A DNA stretch of 64,000 nt. Source: Anthostomella pinea (taxonomy: Eukaryota > Ascomycota > Sordariomycetes > Xylariales > Xylariaceae). The position numbers and the translations under genes were made by a program. Positions within the stretch are counted from its first letter, which is position 1. Every line of letters starts with the position of its first letter. The notes under the pieces are model-generated. The model was not told where the DNA came from and ran no database searches. It saw only the letters and a program-made list of their open reading frames with translations. The DNA lies in NCBI GenBank assembly GCA_963556695.1, contig CAUWAG010000012.1, forward strand, positions 3,782,001 to 3,846,000, given 5' to 3'. Below, in pieces: positions 42,941-55,948 of this stretch.

Positions 42941-45198
42941 TCACCACACATACCTGTACCCATCGCCATATTTTACGATGTGAGGCCCATCGTTGTCGTC
43001 GCCAATCTCATTCCAGGCATCGTCTATATCGTCGGTGGATATGATGTCGGACTCGTCGCCCTTGAAGAGCTCTTTCGAGTACAGAAAGAGACCCACCGCC
43101 CAGTTCCTTCTCCTGATCTCCGACAAAAAGGTCTGGAACACTGAAACTTCTTGGAGCGTTGTTATTCTCGTGCCTGGCCCCAATTGATGTGGGTTCCCTG
43201 TCTTCCATCGAACGCAAATTGTCCAGGAGACGAATTCCGAACAAGTCCAGTGGACTTTTCCGCCCAAGGTCGAAGCGTCGGGGTCGATGCCAACGATCTC
43301 GTGGGATCGAATGTATTTGAAGCGTGCCAACCCTCCGTACATTGCCGTATGGTGTAGTATTGATCCCCCGTACACGCTGACTGCAGTGATGTCGGCACTG
43401 GAATCCCACAACAGCTCCAAAAGCCCGTCATCATAGCGACTCAGTGCAGCCACTAGCAGGGGCGCGTTGTCAAACAGTCCTGCCTCCAAGTCTGCGCCGT
43501 GCGAGATGAGAACTTTCGCATTTCGCTGAACGTCAAGAGCAATCTGACCGTCATTAGATTTCTGACAAATCAGGAAAAGCGGAGTCAGTCCCCTATCAGT
43601 CTTTGAGTTGACGTCTGCGCCCGCCTCGAGCAGCCAACTCGTCATGCTCTGTGAATACAGAGCAGCGGTGTGCAAAGCCGACCGTCCATATTCATCTTGA
43701 GCATCCACCTTGGCGCCGTTCATTATCAATGCGTCGAAGACCGTCCTCGGAACCTCAAAGTTCCTAGCGAACAGCATCAAGGGTGTTTGTCCTTCTGGGT
43801 ATCGCTCATTGCAGTCGGCCCCATATCGAACAAGGATTTCCGCAGAGGCAAAGTCACATCTCTGTATGGCCCAGTGTAAAGGTGTGAACCCAAGCCAGTC
43901 GCGATCTTCTAAGCCAGAAGTAGTCAAACGTAGAATTGTTCCAGCCTCACCACATCGGATCGATAAACAGCTCTGTGGAGTGCGTTGCTGAAGCTGTTCC
44001 TAGCAAAATACTCAAGGTCGCGGATCCTGTCCAGTGCCATGTTGCGGGTGCCCTCGTAGTAACTTATCCAGGCCTGCTTAATAGGCGATCTGACTTTTGT
44101 TAGATCATACGGCAATGATAACAATGGTTTTACTTACTGCCCATGTGCGTTTTCGAAATACATATTACTCCCGGAATCAAGCAGGTAAGTCACTATGTCA
44201 CTGTGACTCAAGTTGAACTGGGCTTCGGTGAGATGAAGTTATCTGCTTCAGGGAAGTTTCTGGTTCGGCTTACAAGTAACAGCCGGCCAACGAGGAGCTG
44301 CAGCCACTGCCAGGGTGCGGGAGTCTGAGGTTGTATGGCACTGACATCTGCAGTCCTGTATACATCGAGAGGAAACTTGGGTATCGATGGATATTATGTC
44401 TGTATCATTGCCTTGTGTTGACTTGTCGGCTTTCTTCTGGCCCTGGGTTCCTGGTGGGGTTTCAGCTGTTCATGCGATGAACTGGGTCAGCTGGGCTGGA
44501 ATGGTGGTCAGTTGCTGCTCGATCAGTTTCATGCCGTCGTCCATTCTCTTTTCCAGGTCATTAAACCGCTTAGCTGCCCCCGAGGATGACGTAGTTACCA
44601 ACTGGTGGAGCTCGACAGCTAAAACAGCATGTTTGTGGCTTCATATAACGTTAGATGGGCACGCAATTTTGACTGTGGATTGATCAAACTTGCCCTTGAG
44701 AGATGTTTAAAACTGCGAAAGACACAGAAAGGGAGTCTCGGCACTTCTTGATCTTATCGCGAAGCTGGGGTAACCTGCGCTGCTCCCAAGCCCAGCGAGT
44801 ACGAGGAATCATATGTTGCCCATGCTTGTCAAGCCCCTTGCTATAAGCAAGAAATCGATCGCATAAATCATCGATACTATTGATAGCATCGGCGATTATG
44901 GCTTCGAAGTTATATATCGCGTCGGGGACGAGGGTTGGGACGGGCGAATTGGGATCTGCTATCGACCTGAGGGTGTCTTCAATTTGGAAGAGGAATGACT
45001 GAAGAGTTGTCAGCTACAAGTCGGGCAGCTTGGTTCGTCTGCCGGAACTGTAAGTAAGAAAGGCAGTACTTCGTTGACCAGTTGGCAGAACTCTGGCCTA
45101 GCCTTAGAGATTGACTGTAGAAATTTCACGCGTTTGCCAACCGAGGCTGTCGCTTGGCCGATGCCAACAATGGCTGCTGTGATAGACAGAGGATCCAT
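42941..45198 (-). pseudogene. Helo-like N-terminal / ankyrin repeat protein gene, broken
   Basis: The start at 45198 gives MDPLSITAAIVGIGQATASV, the typical helo-like (fungal N-terminal) domain, in exon 1 (45070-45198). Exon 2 (from 44998) continues SFLFQIEDTLRSIADPN. A coiled coil, AAKRFNDLEKRMDDGMKLIE, leads to an in-frame TGA at 44470-44472. The same frame then continues TAETPPGTQGQKKADKS to the conserved CRCQCH patch. A frameshift is needed near 44313 (to WQWLQLLVGRLLLVSRTR). After an intron near 44103-44149 comes WISYYEGTRNMALDRIRDLE. Another shift near 43937 joins the last frame, which holds ankyrin units such as GFTPLHWAIQRCDFASAEIL and GRSALHTAALYSQSMTSWLL. Intact relatives are candidate NLR-like or signalling proteins. 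Three lesions make a functional product unlikely unless they are sequence errors. Confidence 0.72.
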
Positions 45199-46815
45199 CA
45201 CGGATCCAGATCAAACGATCAAACTAGCTGAGTTGGATAGAGTGCTCCATTGGAACTCGGACTATGGTCTCGGCAGAAGTAAGAAGAGAGAAGAAGGGAA
45301 ACATTGGTGGATGACAGATGCGTCCATGTGTGATGTGCCCACAGAAGTCCCTCTCGAGATGGTGTCCTATGGCAACACAGCCCAGCACATATGTATGATG
45401 AAGCACATGGCTGAGCAGCAAAGCCACCTGGGGACCAAGCAGTAACACCAGAGACAGATCTTGTATTGGACCAGTGTGGTAACGCTGTAGCGTTCGGGCT
45501 TTCTCTGAGGCGTATCTGTCTTTCATCTCCAGCTCAAGCCAGGAGGAAACACATCGCTGAAGAATAGCGGCCGCACCCCTAATTGTCACCAAGCCCTAAG
45601 ATGGCATAGAGGCAACTGAAAAGATGTTGGCTAGAGTATAGCAGTCTACTCTTGTAGTTGCACGCCCATCGAGCTGTTCGCAAGTACTTACAGAACCCGT
45701 AGCTTGGAGTATCACAAATCTGCACGAAGCCTACGAACAAGGCCGTGCCAAATGTACGGGAAAAGGTCGAGGATTAGTCAGTACCGAGGCAGGCAGGTAC
45801 TTTCAGCAGTGGGCGGCCGAGCTTCCAATTTGTGTTGGAGCTTTAGAGGCAGTAAGAAGTAGAAAATGGCTTTGTGTTGGCCTCTGGCTCAGCGTGTTCA
45901 AACCCCCCTGACTCACTTACCTAAACACCGAACGCCGAACAAACACTGCCGCGATTTAGCCGAGGCACCCACAGAGCATAACGTCACTTGGAGACTGGCC
46001 AGGCACTTCCAAGCATTCCAAAAATAGACCTGACTCTTCCATGCTTCTCTTTCCACAGTGAACAATGAAACGCATGACCGTGAACCCTTCTTATCACATT
46101 TGGATACAGTCTTGTCAGAGATTTGTGTATCAAGCGTACCGTACACATAGAAATCGTGATCCCCTTCATTCGAGGGACAGTCCCATGTCCAGTATTTGTC
46201 AAGAGGCATCAATCAGTTGTACTTGTGACACGCCCCCATACAGCGGTAACAGCCGGTTAAAGAATGCATGTAATAACGGCCCGCACATTGTTCTGCCCAG
46301 TGTCCATGCGGCATTCGGTGATCATCGTGCATTTTTGTCGACCTCGTCACTCCTCAAGCTTGCACTCTCACTCTCACTGTCACTCTCAACACCGACGTAA
46401 TACTGGAGTCGGGAGGTAGTTGAACATGTTCTGCCTCCTCCACTCGCCTGTGGGTGCCCAGTGCCTTTTCAGACGTCACAACACCGTCTAATGGTGCCTC
46501 TGAGGCATCAATCAACCCGTGTCGTTGCCTAGGAGCGCAGTCCATGCCACCATCTCCAAATTCCAAACCGCCCATGTTCCATTAAAAGATTCCACAATCA
46601 CCGCCTTCGACTACAATTCACTTTCTCTACCGTGATCATCCCTGCTGCAGAGCACATTCTTCAACACCGTCAGCAGCACATTTACATCGTCTGCATACGG
46701 CTACTGCACACCGGCGCCCTCCGCCCAACCTATTGCGGCGCCGACTACACCCTCTTTCTACCACAGACACATTCCTGACCAACCCAAACTTCGCCTGCGC
46801 AGCGCCACCTTCGCC
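45199..46815. other. Intergenic, no gene recognised
   Basis: It lies between two divergent genes. The frame 45224-45592 minus and others lack domains. A cactctcactctcact tract near 46365-46390 is a simple repeat. 46600-46815, pyrimidine-rich, is the likely leader of the phosphatase gene. Confidence 0.45.
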
Positions 46816-48328
46816 ATGGATCGCTTTTCCTCCCGTTTTCGGGCTGCCTCTCGGAGGGCCTCACCCTCAGGTGCACGGGAATCTTCTCCTTCCTTGTCTA
46901 CCGCCGATGGCAGACTGGCACCCCCCAGTCGCCACGACACCCCTCCTGTTCTCTCCATTTCCACGACACCTACGTCCCCTCGTCCGGGCTCGAGTCATAG
47001 CAACACCAGCAGCACCAGCAACAGCGCGCTCTACACTCCCAGGTCGCCCTTCCAAAGCCTGCGTCACTTTCGCTCTGCTCATAAGAGGGCCCGATCGCCT
47101 GCGCCGGCCTCGTTCCCTGCCGCGACTTCTCCCGCCCTCGCCAACCACGATGGTACTGTTGAGCACGACATGATGTCGCCAGCGAAGGATCAGCCTACCA
47201 ACGGCAACGGCAACGGCGCCCACCCGCCTGTAGAGAAGCCCAAGGTTCCTAACTTCCTGACAGTCTCGGAGCAAGGTATGTCTTCCCTTTCTACACTGAC
47301 TTCCTTGATTGTATGTATGCGCTGACGCCAATGCGCCCACAGTGATCACGTTGAAGTTCCAAGACCTGACCTGGCAAGAACGCATTCGCCAAACCCGACC
47401 GGAATTTGTACGCCTGGACGATCCCGAGGCTAAGCTCCTCGATCGATACATGAACATCTTCCCCTGGGCCGACAACCGCATTCACCTGCAAGTACCCGAA
47501 GATCGACTCGACTACATCAATGCGTCACCGATCATCCTGCAGTCTCCCCTCAAGCCGAACGACCGCTCTCCTCACCGGTACATCGCGATGCAAGGTCCCA
47601 AGTTCGAGTCGCTGGAGCATGCCTGGCGCATGGTTGTGGAGCAGTTGCAAGGTCCAGCTGTCATCGTTATGTTGACAGAGACTCACGAGATGGGCGCAGA
47701 GAAGTGTTATCCTTACTTTCCACGAAGCGTCGAGAGCGAGGTGCTGGAGATTGGCGAGGATGACGAGTTTGGAGACGGATTTCGGGCCCAGGTCACTTGC
47801 GCGAGCATTGAAGAGAGAGCCAATGGTGCAATCGAGATGCGCAAGCTCAATGTTCATGTGGAGGGTCGAGAGGAGGACATGACGGTCTGGCATCTGCTAT
47901 ATCGCAAGTGGCCCGACTTCGGTGTTCCTGCGATCGAGGACATTGACAGCTTCTTTGAGTTGATGCATCTCTCACGAGAGCTGAACGCGAGCGAGGACAA
48001 CCCCCGGATCGTCCACTGCTCAGCTGGCGTCGGAAGAAGCGGCACGTTCATCGCCCTTGAGCATCTGATGCGCGAGATAGATTCTGGCGACTTGGAGTAC
48101 TACAAGGAGACGCCGGACAAGCCCGACTATCCCTCGTGTGACCTCGTATTCCACACGGTCAACGAGCTGAGAAAGCAGCGCATCCATATGGTGCAGGCCG
48201 AGGGCCAGTACCTGTTCATCTACCAGGTGCTGCGCAAGCGGTGGATAGAGAAGTACGGAGTAGTGGACGACCCGGGCGATGAGCCGGCAGCAAAGAGGTT
48301 GGAGGTTGACCACGACCCATTTCATTGA
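46816..48328 (+). CDS. Classical protein tyrosine phosphatase
   Basis: Two exons (46816-47275, 47343-48328) with a 67-nt intron (GTATGT...CCCACAG) give 481 aa. The start ATG is in a strong context (gccATGG). The first 150 residues are disordered and Ser/Pro-rich (MDRFSSRFRAASRRASPSG), probably regulatory. The catalytic domain carries RLDYINASPI (substrate-recognition loop), HRYIAMQGP, the WPD loop in WPDFGVP with its general-acid Asp, and the active-site loop VHCSAGVGRSGT with the nucleophilic Cys and the phosphate-binding Arg. The Q-loop region lies in QAEGQYLFIYQVL. All key residues are present. Fungal relatives (Pyp1/PTP1 type) dephosphorylate tyrosine on MAP kinases and other targets. Confidence 0.94.
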
Positions 48329-49501
48329 GAACTGAACATTAACGCGAGATCAAGAGAACCCGCGATAATGGAAAGGCTTCCTCATTTTCTACGGCACCGC
48401 AACGGCGTTAAGGATCAGAAGACAGTCTCCGAAGATACCCTGATCAATATGGGGGACTGAAGTTGTGCGTAGTGATCTTGGACGCGTTCTCAGGTTTTGG
48501 ACCTTGGAGCCTTGGAGCCTTGGAGCTTCCTACACCAAGTCCAGAAGCATCATACGAGACACGTATGGTAAAGGGAGTTTTCACATACTGGCATCAGGCA
48601 CGGCAGCATTCAGGCAGGGCATGATTGTTTGTTCATTGGACGATGCATGGTTGGAGGCTAGGAAATTTCCAATCTTAGGAAGGGAAGCCGGAAAAGGCGG
48701 TACACACGAAGTGGTAGTACCATCGTTCTGGCAGGGCAGGCTTCTGATCATTTGAGATACCCATTGTGTTTAGAGGAGCAGAGGAGGCCGGTTGGCCTAG
48801 TCATTGTTGTATTATAGACCGACACAATCAAGTCGAATTTCACACGATCATCACCCTTTGGCGACCATTGCATGTGATGCTTTGGAATTCAGGAACAGCT
48901 ACACAAGTGTTGAGCTGGCCCGAAGTTATCGTCATTCAATCTATACGGCTGGACACTAACATAAACTTGGATTGCCTCTAGCTCCTCGACGGCATCTCTG
49001 AGGTTTAAGAACATGCACATTTGCATACTGCAGTCGAGATCTATGTGTATAGCTGTAGCTACCCCGCCATAACGTTACCAAGTCGCTGACGACATTTCGG
49101 GCTTCCAGTGGCGGTCGTCCGCATGTGCCGAGGGAGGCCTTGGAGCCGAGATCTACAATACCGAACCATGAATAATCGATAAGTAGCGTTACTTGTGGTC
49201 TTATATAATCCTAATACTTCATGTGCGTTTACCTGGGCGTCAAATCTCGCTCATACCTGCCGTCTCACCGAACATCTACAAAGTCACTCGTTACTCAGTT
49301 GGCTCTTGTACCACTGACAGACAGGCAACCCATCGTCATCCATTCCACCCTCACAACTGCCCTTGCTCCAGAACCGATCCCTATTCTGAAAGTCTCCAAA
49401 GCAAGCCGAGGGTGACCAAGTCCAGCCACCCTACCTATAAGTACACCAAGCATTCACAAAACAAACCAAGACAAACATAACCAGAAGCAAGAAAATAAGA
49501 A
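48329..49501. other. Intergenic, no gene recognised
   Basis: 3' side of the phosphatase gene and promoter of the DUF427 gene. Only short frames; a triple cttggagc unit near 48505-48530. Confidence 0.4.
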
Positions 49502-50467
49502 ATGGCAGACCCCCGCAAAAAGCCCAACCTCCCAGACCTCGCCAAGCGCCTGCTCGAGACGGGCCCCGTCAAGACCCTCCCGACGCCGCGGCGGATCCGC
49601 ATCCAGCTCGGCGGGGCGTGGGTCGCGGACACGACGGCGGCCGTGTACGTGTGGGAGCACCCGTTCTACCCGTATTACTACGTGCCCGTAGCCTCGTTTG
49701 CGGAGGGGGTGCTTGTGCCTTCCTCCTCCTCTACTACTTCTTCTACGGAGCAAGGTTCCCATCAAGGACAGAAGAAAGGCGAAGAAGGGCAGGGCTACGA
49801 TTACAAGATAATGACCCTAAAAGCCAGCACCGCAAGCACCGACCGCGTCCTCCTCTTCGGCAGCAACCTAGCCGAGCGCTACGGCCCGCACACCTTACCC
49901 CTACAATCCATGGCGCGCGTCGAGTTCGGCGCCGCCAGTGCTTGGTTCGAGGAGGACACGCGCATCTACGTGCACCCCAAGGACCCTTTCCGGCGCGTGG
50001 ACGTGCTGCACAGCACGCGGCCGCTGAAGATCTACATTTCCACCAACGAAGCAGGAGGGCAGAAAGGGGAAGGGGGGAAAGAGGGAGAGAAGGGAATATT
50101 GGTAGCACAAACAACAACCGCCTACCACCTCCACGAGACCGGGCTCCCCGTGCGCTTCTACGTGCCCCCGACGGCAATCCTACCAAACCCGGGCGTGCTG
50201 CGCGAGAGCCGCCGGGGCACGCGCACGGCTTGTCCTTATAAGGGCGAGGCGGACTATTATGATGTTGTTCTCGGTGGGGATGGGAAGGGAAAGGGAAAGG
50301 GAAAGGGGTCAGAGGAGCAGAGGAGCTTCGACGATTTGGTCTGGTACTACCGGACGCCGACGCCGGAGTGCGTGATGGTGACGGGGTTTCTGTGCTTTTA
50401 TAATGAGAAGGTCGATATTGAGCTGGATGGGGTCATGTTGGAGCGGCCGAAGACTGTGTTTTCGTGA
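49502..50467 (+). CDS. DUF427-domain protein
   Basis: A single exon of 321 aa starting MADPRKKPNLPDLAKRLLET. Two DUF427-like halves are visible. The first has RIRIQLGGAWVADTTAAVYV and the EHPFYPYYYVP block. The second has STRPLKIYISTNE, YHLHETGLPVRFYVP, CPYKGEADYYDVV and VWYYRTPTPE, ending VTGFLCFYNEKVDIELDGV. The Cys-Pro-Tyr-Lys-Gly patch is the best-conserved DUF427 mark. Two low-complexity inserts, Ser/Gly/Gln-rich near residues 70-95 and Gly/Lys-rich near 265-275 (a gggaaa DNA repeat), are probably surface loops. The biochemical function of this family is unknown. The frame has no lesion, and the long opposite and shifted frames here are GC-driven shadows. Confidence 0.86.
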   Translation: MADPRKKPNLPDLAKRLLETGPVKTLPTPRRIRIQLGGAWVADTTAAVYVWEHPFYPYYYVPVASFAEGVLVPSSSSTTSSTEQGSHQGQKKGEEGQGYDYKIMTLKASTASTDRVLLFGSNLAERYGPHTLPLQSMARVEFGAASAWFEEDTRIYVHPKDPFRRVDVLHSTRPLKIYISTNEAGGQKGEGGKEGEKGILVAQTTTAYHLHETGLPVRFYVPPTAILPNPGVLRESRRGTRTACPYKGEADYYDVVLGGDGKGKGKGKGSEEQRSFDDLVWYYRTPTPECVMVTGFLCFYNEKVDIELDGVMLERPKTVFS

Positions 50468-53400
50468 GTGTAAGCGGATTCGTAAGGAGTGTGAGGGCTG
50501 GTTTGGTTATGGACGTGGACTCTAGGACTGGGTTCGGTCTGCAAAAGTGTTGGAGTATGGTGTCTGATTTGGATATTTGATGTACGTACGCTTGTCTGGG
50601 AGAACCAATGTAGTCAATCGGCATCATCACGATACTCCAGCCAGGAAAAGCATTCTGGCTGGGTATTCTCTCTCCGAGCTACAAGACCCCGAGGAGATCA
50701 CAGGGACCACGGAAGCTCCTATCACCCATATGGGCGCAAGCAACGCCATGATGCCGCCGACCTCAAAGCTCCGCGGGCCAAGATTCGATTACCCAAGGTC
50801 GAGCGAGCATCTAGTGTACCTTGATCGAGCAACCATGAAGGTCGGCAAGTTGGCTCAACGAAACCAGAATACAGCCGGTTCCGGTTCCCGCCTTTCTCAC
50901 CTGTGACCAACCTACCTAGGTACCTTTCTCATCCCGCATCAATGAAGACCCTGCAGATCCGGCCCCAGCTTCTTCATCCGATTGATAACCGCCAAGGTAC
51001 TATACGATCTGCAACATTAACCATGTGAGATGAAAAAGATCAGAGGAAAGCACGCGGAGCATCACCAAGCGAGAGGAAATAGAGTGCCAGCCTGCAAGGG
51101 CCTTCTGCATCCTCCTCCATGCACCCAAGCGAGCTGCGACCGATGCCTGCCGGCAGGCCAGGCAGGCAGGCAAGCATGAGGATCTGTGCCACCGGATAAA
51201 TTGGGGAAAAGTCTCCTGCAGCACAGCAGCAACTCCTTCCCGTCTCCCCCGAGTCCCAGCCGACCTGCGGGCAACAATGAACCTGCAGATGATGGCGGGG
51301 TGCGGAGTATGAGATAGGTATGCGTTACACAACCACACGAAGCGGGAAGGAGGTAAAATACTTGGGATGAACCCTTTTCCCTTAAACCCCTGATTCCCCG
51401 TCCCGAATACCCCGGCTTCCGTGGAGAATGCATGCGTTCGTCCGCTGCAGGACCGAGCCCCGAGACAGTTGGACAGGTGGGTAATGGATGGGGAACGGGA
51501 AGCGGGTGGAGGATCGGCTCGCACACACGGAGAGGCGGGAGGGCCAGCCGAACCGGCTGAGTCCTAGGTGTCATGGGCGCCGCGATGCTCCTGCGCGTCG
51601 CGAGCGCATCCGAAATGCCAAAGCGCATTCAACACACGTCGCGAAAGCGCGGCTGGATGGGATAGGAGCATGATGATCTGGTCGTCAACAGTACTTAGCA
51701 ACGAAATCGGGGAGAATTAACTGCCCAGGGCGGTGAAACAGTTAGATCCGGCCATGCTGCAATGCAGACACGCGACGTGCATCGAGCCGTCCGGCATACG
51801 TGCGAAAGTTCGTGCATGACTGCAGCGTTCCAACTCGACTACCTCGGCATCAATGTTCATCGCTGTCGTCTGCCGGAACGCTTGCGGAAGAGGAGGGTCG
51901 GCTCGCCGCCACGCAGCCAGCCTGAGCCGCTCAACCCGGGGTAGACGAGGAGTGATATGCAGAGTAAATTGAAAAAGATGCATACAAAGTCAATGCGAAT
52001 AGCGACAGGTCGGTCCAGATGTCATGGCGTTCCATTCCGGCCGCGCGGTGTTGCATCCTGTCCGGCGTCTCTCTTTCACGTGTCTGCCGTATGATGCAGA
52101 TGCACCCCGGAAACCCCGAATTTACCAAAACGGGCCTGCCTACCCCGGAGGGGGGAATGATGGCAACCGAACCGAGAGTCGCGTTCATCAGGTTCATTCT
52201 GCTTCCTTTAACCCATCGGCTACGTTCAATGCGACGGGATGAGTGTGGCATGGTGTATGTATGTTGGCTTTTAGAAACTGATGTGACGTGACACCGGCAG
52301 CCTTGCCGGTTCCGCTCTTGAGAGTTTCTGGGTTGACAGGTTGAGCAGAAAAATGGGCAATATGCAAGACAGAAAGTGACAGATTTCGGATCCTTGGAAG
52401 CCACGAGGGGAGATGGGGCTAATCAAAAGACGCTCGGGCGCCGTTCCGACCAGCCGGGTATGATCGAATGGGATCCATGTCCTACCGGTGCGCCTCGGTG
52501 TGAGACTGTGACTTGGCGGTGAGAAGCTTTTGAACTAATGTGCTCACTGCGTCAATTATGAGTGGTGCTGCGATGGTGGGGTTCATTCTGTCCACAATAG
52601 ATGGGAGATGGGAGATGGGAGATGAAAACGAGGGCTGGCCGTCGCAAAGGAAAAGGAGGCAGGATGGGCCAGAACACCACCACGTACCATCTTTATGGGA
52701 CGTTGCTAGGATCGAGGCACGCGAGGTTGCATGTGTCGAATCCATCCCCAGACCCGACAAATGGTGAATGCCCTTGTCGCTCCTTCTTCCATGTGGGTTT
52801 CATGAGTCCCGGCGGTGAGGTGACAGTCCCACCAGACGGGGACAATAATGTGAAGGTTTCGGTGGCCAGTAGATTGCCATGTTGGTGACCGACGGAATCC
52901 TGAGATGTTTGTTCCTGGAATAGAGTCTGCCAAGATGGTCACTGATGCTTGAACGGATTCCAGAAGCTGTGCGAGGTGTCAGATCTTGACGCGCATGGAC
53001 TTTAGGTTGCATCCTCCTATGTCGCTCGGAAGGGGGCTCGTGGTACGGTAGGGGCTGCAAAAGCAAGCCATGAAGCACCTCATGAAAAGCTATCCCCTGC
53101 ATGGGACGTGCAGCTTTACAACTGTCATGTGTTAGGTACTTGGTGTATTATTAGATTGATGCGGGCAAGTCCAATATACTTTACGAATAGCATGTGAAAT
53201 CAGCCCAGATCCATGCTGAGACTGGCCCTTGGCCTGATCTAGAAGCTGCTGACGAGACCAGTGCCCGAGACACCAAATCAAAGATATCGGATGAGCTGAT
53301 CGGACGAGCTGGCCACACAACCAATAGCAGGGATAAAGGAGGATAGAAAGGGGTGAAGGATCAATGAGTTGACTGATCAAGAAATTAGAAGATAAGGTAG

Positions 53401-54858
53401 GTATGCAAGAGACGAGGATCTACGATAAGGTGTAACTCACTGTATGGTGTTATGGCGGGGTAATAATACATCCGCTACGTGACAGACCTACTTCATCTGA
53501 CAGTCTTGATCTCATTGTGACGGTGAGAGGTGTACGGTACAGAACAAGAGCCAGCAGGTAATAACAGATGCCTAGTCCATAACTTGTCGTTGCATCGAAA
53601 ATGGGCCGGTGATAGTCCCGACTACAAATTGGAGGATTGGCATCCTGGTCTTTCTGATGCATCCCAACCTGGCCAGCCACGAGATGAGGAGCGGTTGCAG
53701 ATAATAAACCCCAGCGCATGGAACCGAGTCTTCCATCCCTGCAGAGTCGGGTAGTTCTGCAGATGCCACCATGCCAGAGGGCAAGTGACAAGTCAGATCC
53801 TTCTCGCCCGTAGGGCCCTCTGCCGTCACCAGATTTGGGAGCTGCGTGGGTATTCACATATTGACACAATACTGTCGGAGGCTCAAGCGTGCACAAAGAG
53901 TAACAGCCCTTTCCTGTCTTGATATGCACACCTAGTCACCCATCAGCCCATTCCAGCCAGCTCTTTGACATTGTCCTGTGAAGAATAATAAGTGTTCATG
54001 TTTGTTGCCGGCCATCTGCACAACATCTACCGTTCTCCTCCCCGGGCAAATCTGGACGTTAGATATTCCGCAATGAGTCGTTTCTCATACATAATAGTCC
54101 GTTTTGCAATCCAGAATTCGACCGAGGTGAGTCCCAGGTTTACCCATCTTCGGCAATTAGATCCCCTACAGTAGAGTCCGCACAAGATCCCGCCGGCGCT
54201 GCGTAAGTCGAGACACCCATCTCAGGATAATAGGCTCGAGCACTTCCCAGACAACCCAGAATAGTTGCAGCACTGGTGAGGGCCAGCGCCAGGGCGACAC
54301 GCGACAAGTGGACACGACCAAGCACATCATCGGTGTCGGGTGGCAGGCGCAGGCAGCCTGGCAGGCGGGGCAGGTTGCGGCGCAGTAGACCACTCACGGA
54401 GCATCCCGAGGTATTTCCAGCACATCAAGACGCCGACCGTCGCAAGGCCGCCCCCTGAAAGGCTAAAGCTCGTGAGAGTTCTAGCGTGGCTTCTAGAAAG
54501 CAATCCTTCGCTTCCCGCAATGACCCCTTCAAGGCTAGCCCGCTTCACCGGGACGACAGGCTCGAGCCACCCGGAGACACATCTTACCTAGTGAGAGCCA
54601 TTGGCCAATCGCACCGCCTGAATTCCCAATATAGAGCGCGAATAGAGGGGCCGACAAAGCCCAAGTTGGGGATCGTTGTCGTCGTCGTCTCAAGAGTCAA
54701 GGGATGTCCCTGGTCTCGGAGCCAGTAGTTACCACACGTAATAAGGGCACATACGGTCCCGTACTGTTCCCTATGCTAACGAGTTGTGGTTAGAAGGAGA
54801 GTCCCTTTCCGGTAGCAAGGACCGACGTTTGAATACATACTTATAATCAATACAGCAG
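50468..54858. other. Gene-poor stretch of about 4.4 kb
   Basis: I find no frame with a recognisable domain on either strand. Local features: a gccggcaggccaggcaggcaggcaag tract near 51149-51175 and a gatgggagatgggagatgggagatg triplication near 52600-52625. Neither MITE family is present here. It may contain lineage-specific or non-coding transcripts that sequence alone does not show. Confidence 0.45.
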
Positions 54859-55913
54859 GTGCGACTTGCGACCCAGGTATTGCCGTTCCTGCTTCTTCAA
54901 CTCAACCTAACTGCTCAACTGCTCAACTACTCAATTCCACTAGTGTGTGCAGAGGAGGTGTCCAATCAGCACCTTTCATTGCTGGCTGCAGGTGCCCTCA
55001 CGCTCCCACTTGCGCTTTGCACTTACACCGACAACCTCCATCTCCCCAGCTCCCCTGGGTGCGAATATCTCTCTCCCTCCGCCCCTCTCAGGGTATCGGC
55101 TGGCCCGTCGCGGTATTGCGACAATAACAAATACGGCTTTGACTTCGCTGGCCTCTGAGCTGGTCTTCCTCCTTCCTACGAGTTAGGGCTGCAACCTCTG
55201 CCCTCCCGTGCCTTTGCGCTCGCCATCACTTTCACCAACGAGACGGACGGACGAACGACCTGTCGACTTGATCGCCTTCCCAAACCCCCCACCAAACGCA
55301 GAATTGCTTTTCCTTTGCGCAACGCGCCACAGTGATACGCCTACACAATAGGCCGTTGCAGGAGGACATTCAAAAGGGTCGGTGTCACGGTGTCACGCCA
55401 ATTGGAACCTGCCACCGTGGTGCGTGTGGGCAGTACCCCAAGTGCTCAGGGTGTGGCTCGTGGCTCACACCCAAGTGTCGCAGAAGCAACGCTGATTGGC
55501 ATCGCGTCGCATCGCATTTTCGCATCGCATTCCTGGAATTGGCAAAACAGCCGCGGGGCAGACCGGCCACCAGGGTACATACCAGCATACATACCTACAC
55601 ACACCTGATGCACCTACACACCGCAAGACACGCGCTGGGATAGACGCTGCCACGTTCGGCCTGTTTGCCGGGATTTATCATTGCTCTGGCGTCTTTGTGC
55701 ATGTTTGCGCTATCGATTCCATCAGATAATCGAAGATCTACCACGGCCACGGCCGCCGCCACACACAGGACGCTGGCTGCCGTTGGGTTGTCACACTCGC
55801 ACTCGGGCTCAGGCTGTACTTTTGCGCTTCACCCCTGCCAGACCCTGCAACGCGTCATGACGTCTTTAGTAAGTACATCCGCCTCCCAGTCTTCTATCGG
55901 TTCGTGATCTCGT

Positions 55914-55948
<35 letters not shown>

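Noticed and set aside
36429..44472. Idea that TGA is recoded as an amino acid in this organism
   Set aside because: TGA is used as the normal terminator by several intact genes here (for example the SURF6-like, third 2EXR, phosphatase and Lst7-like genes).
45224..45592. 122-codon minus-strand frame
   Set aside because: No domain, no splice support, no conserved-looking segment.
49618..50241. 207-codon Arg-rich plus-strand frame
   Set aside because: Shifted frame of the DUF427 gene; no domain.
50468..54858. Search for a hidden gene cluster or CRISPR-like array in the gene-poor stretch
   Set aside because: Only short simple repeats and unconnected frames seen; no regular spacer pattern.
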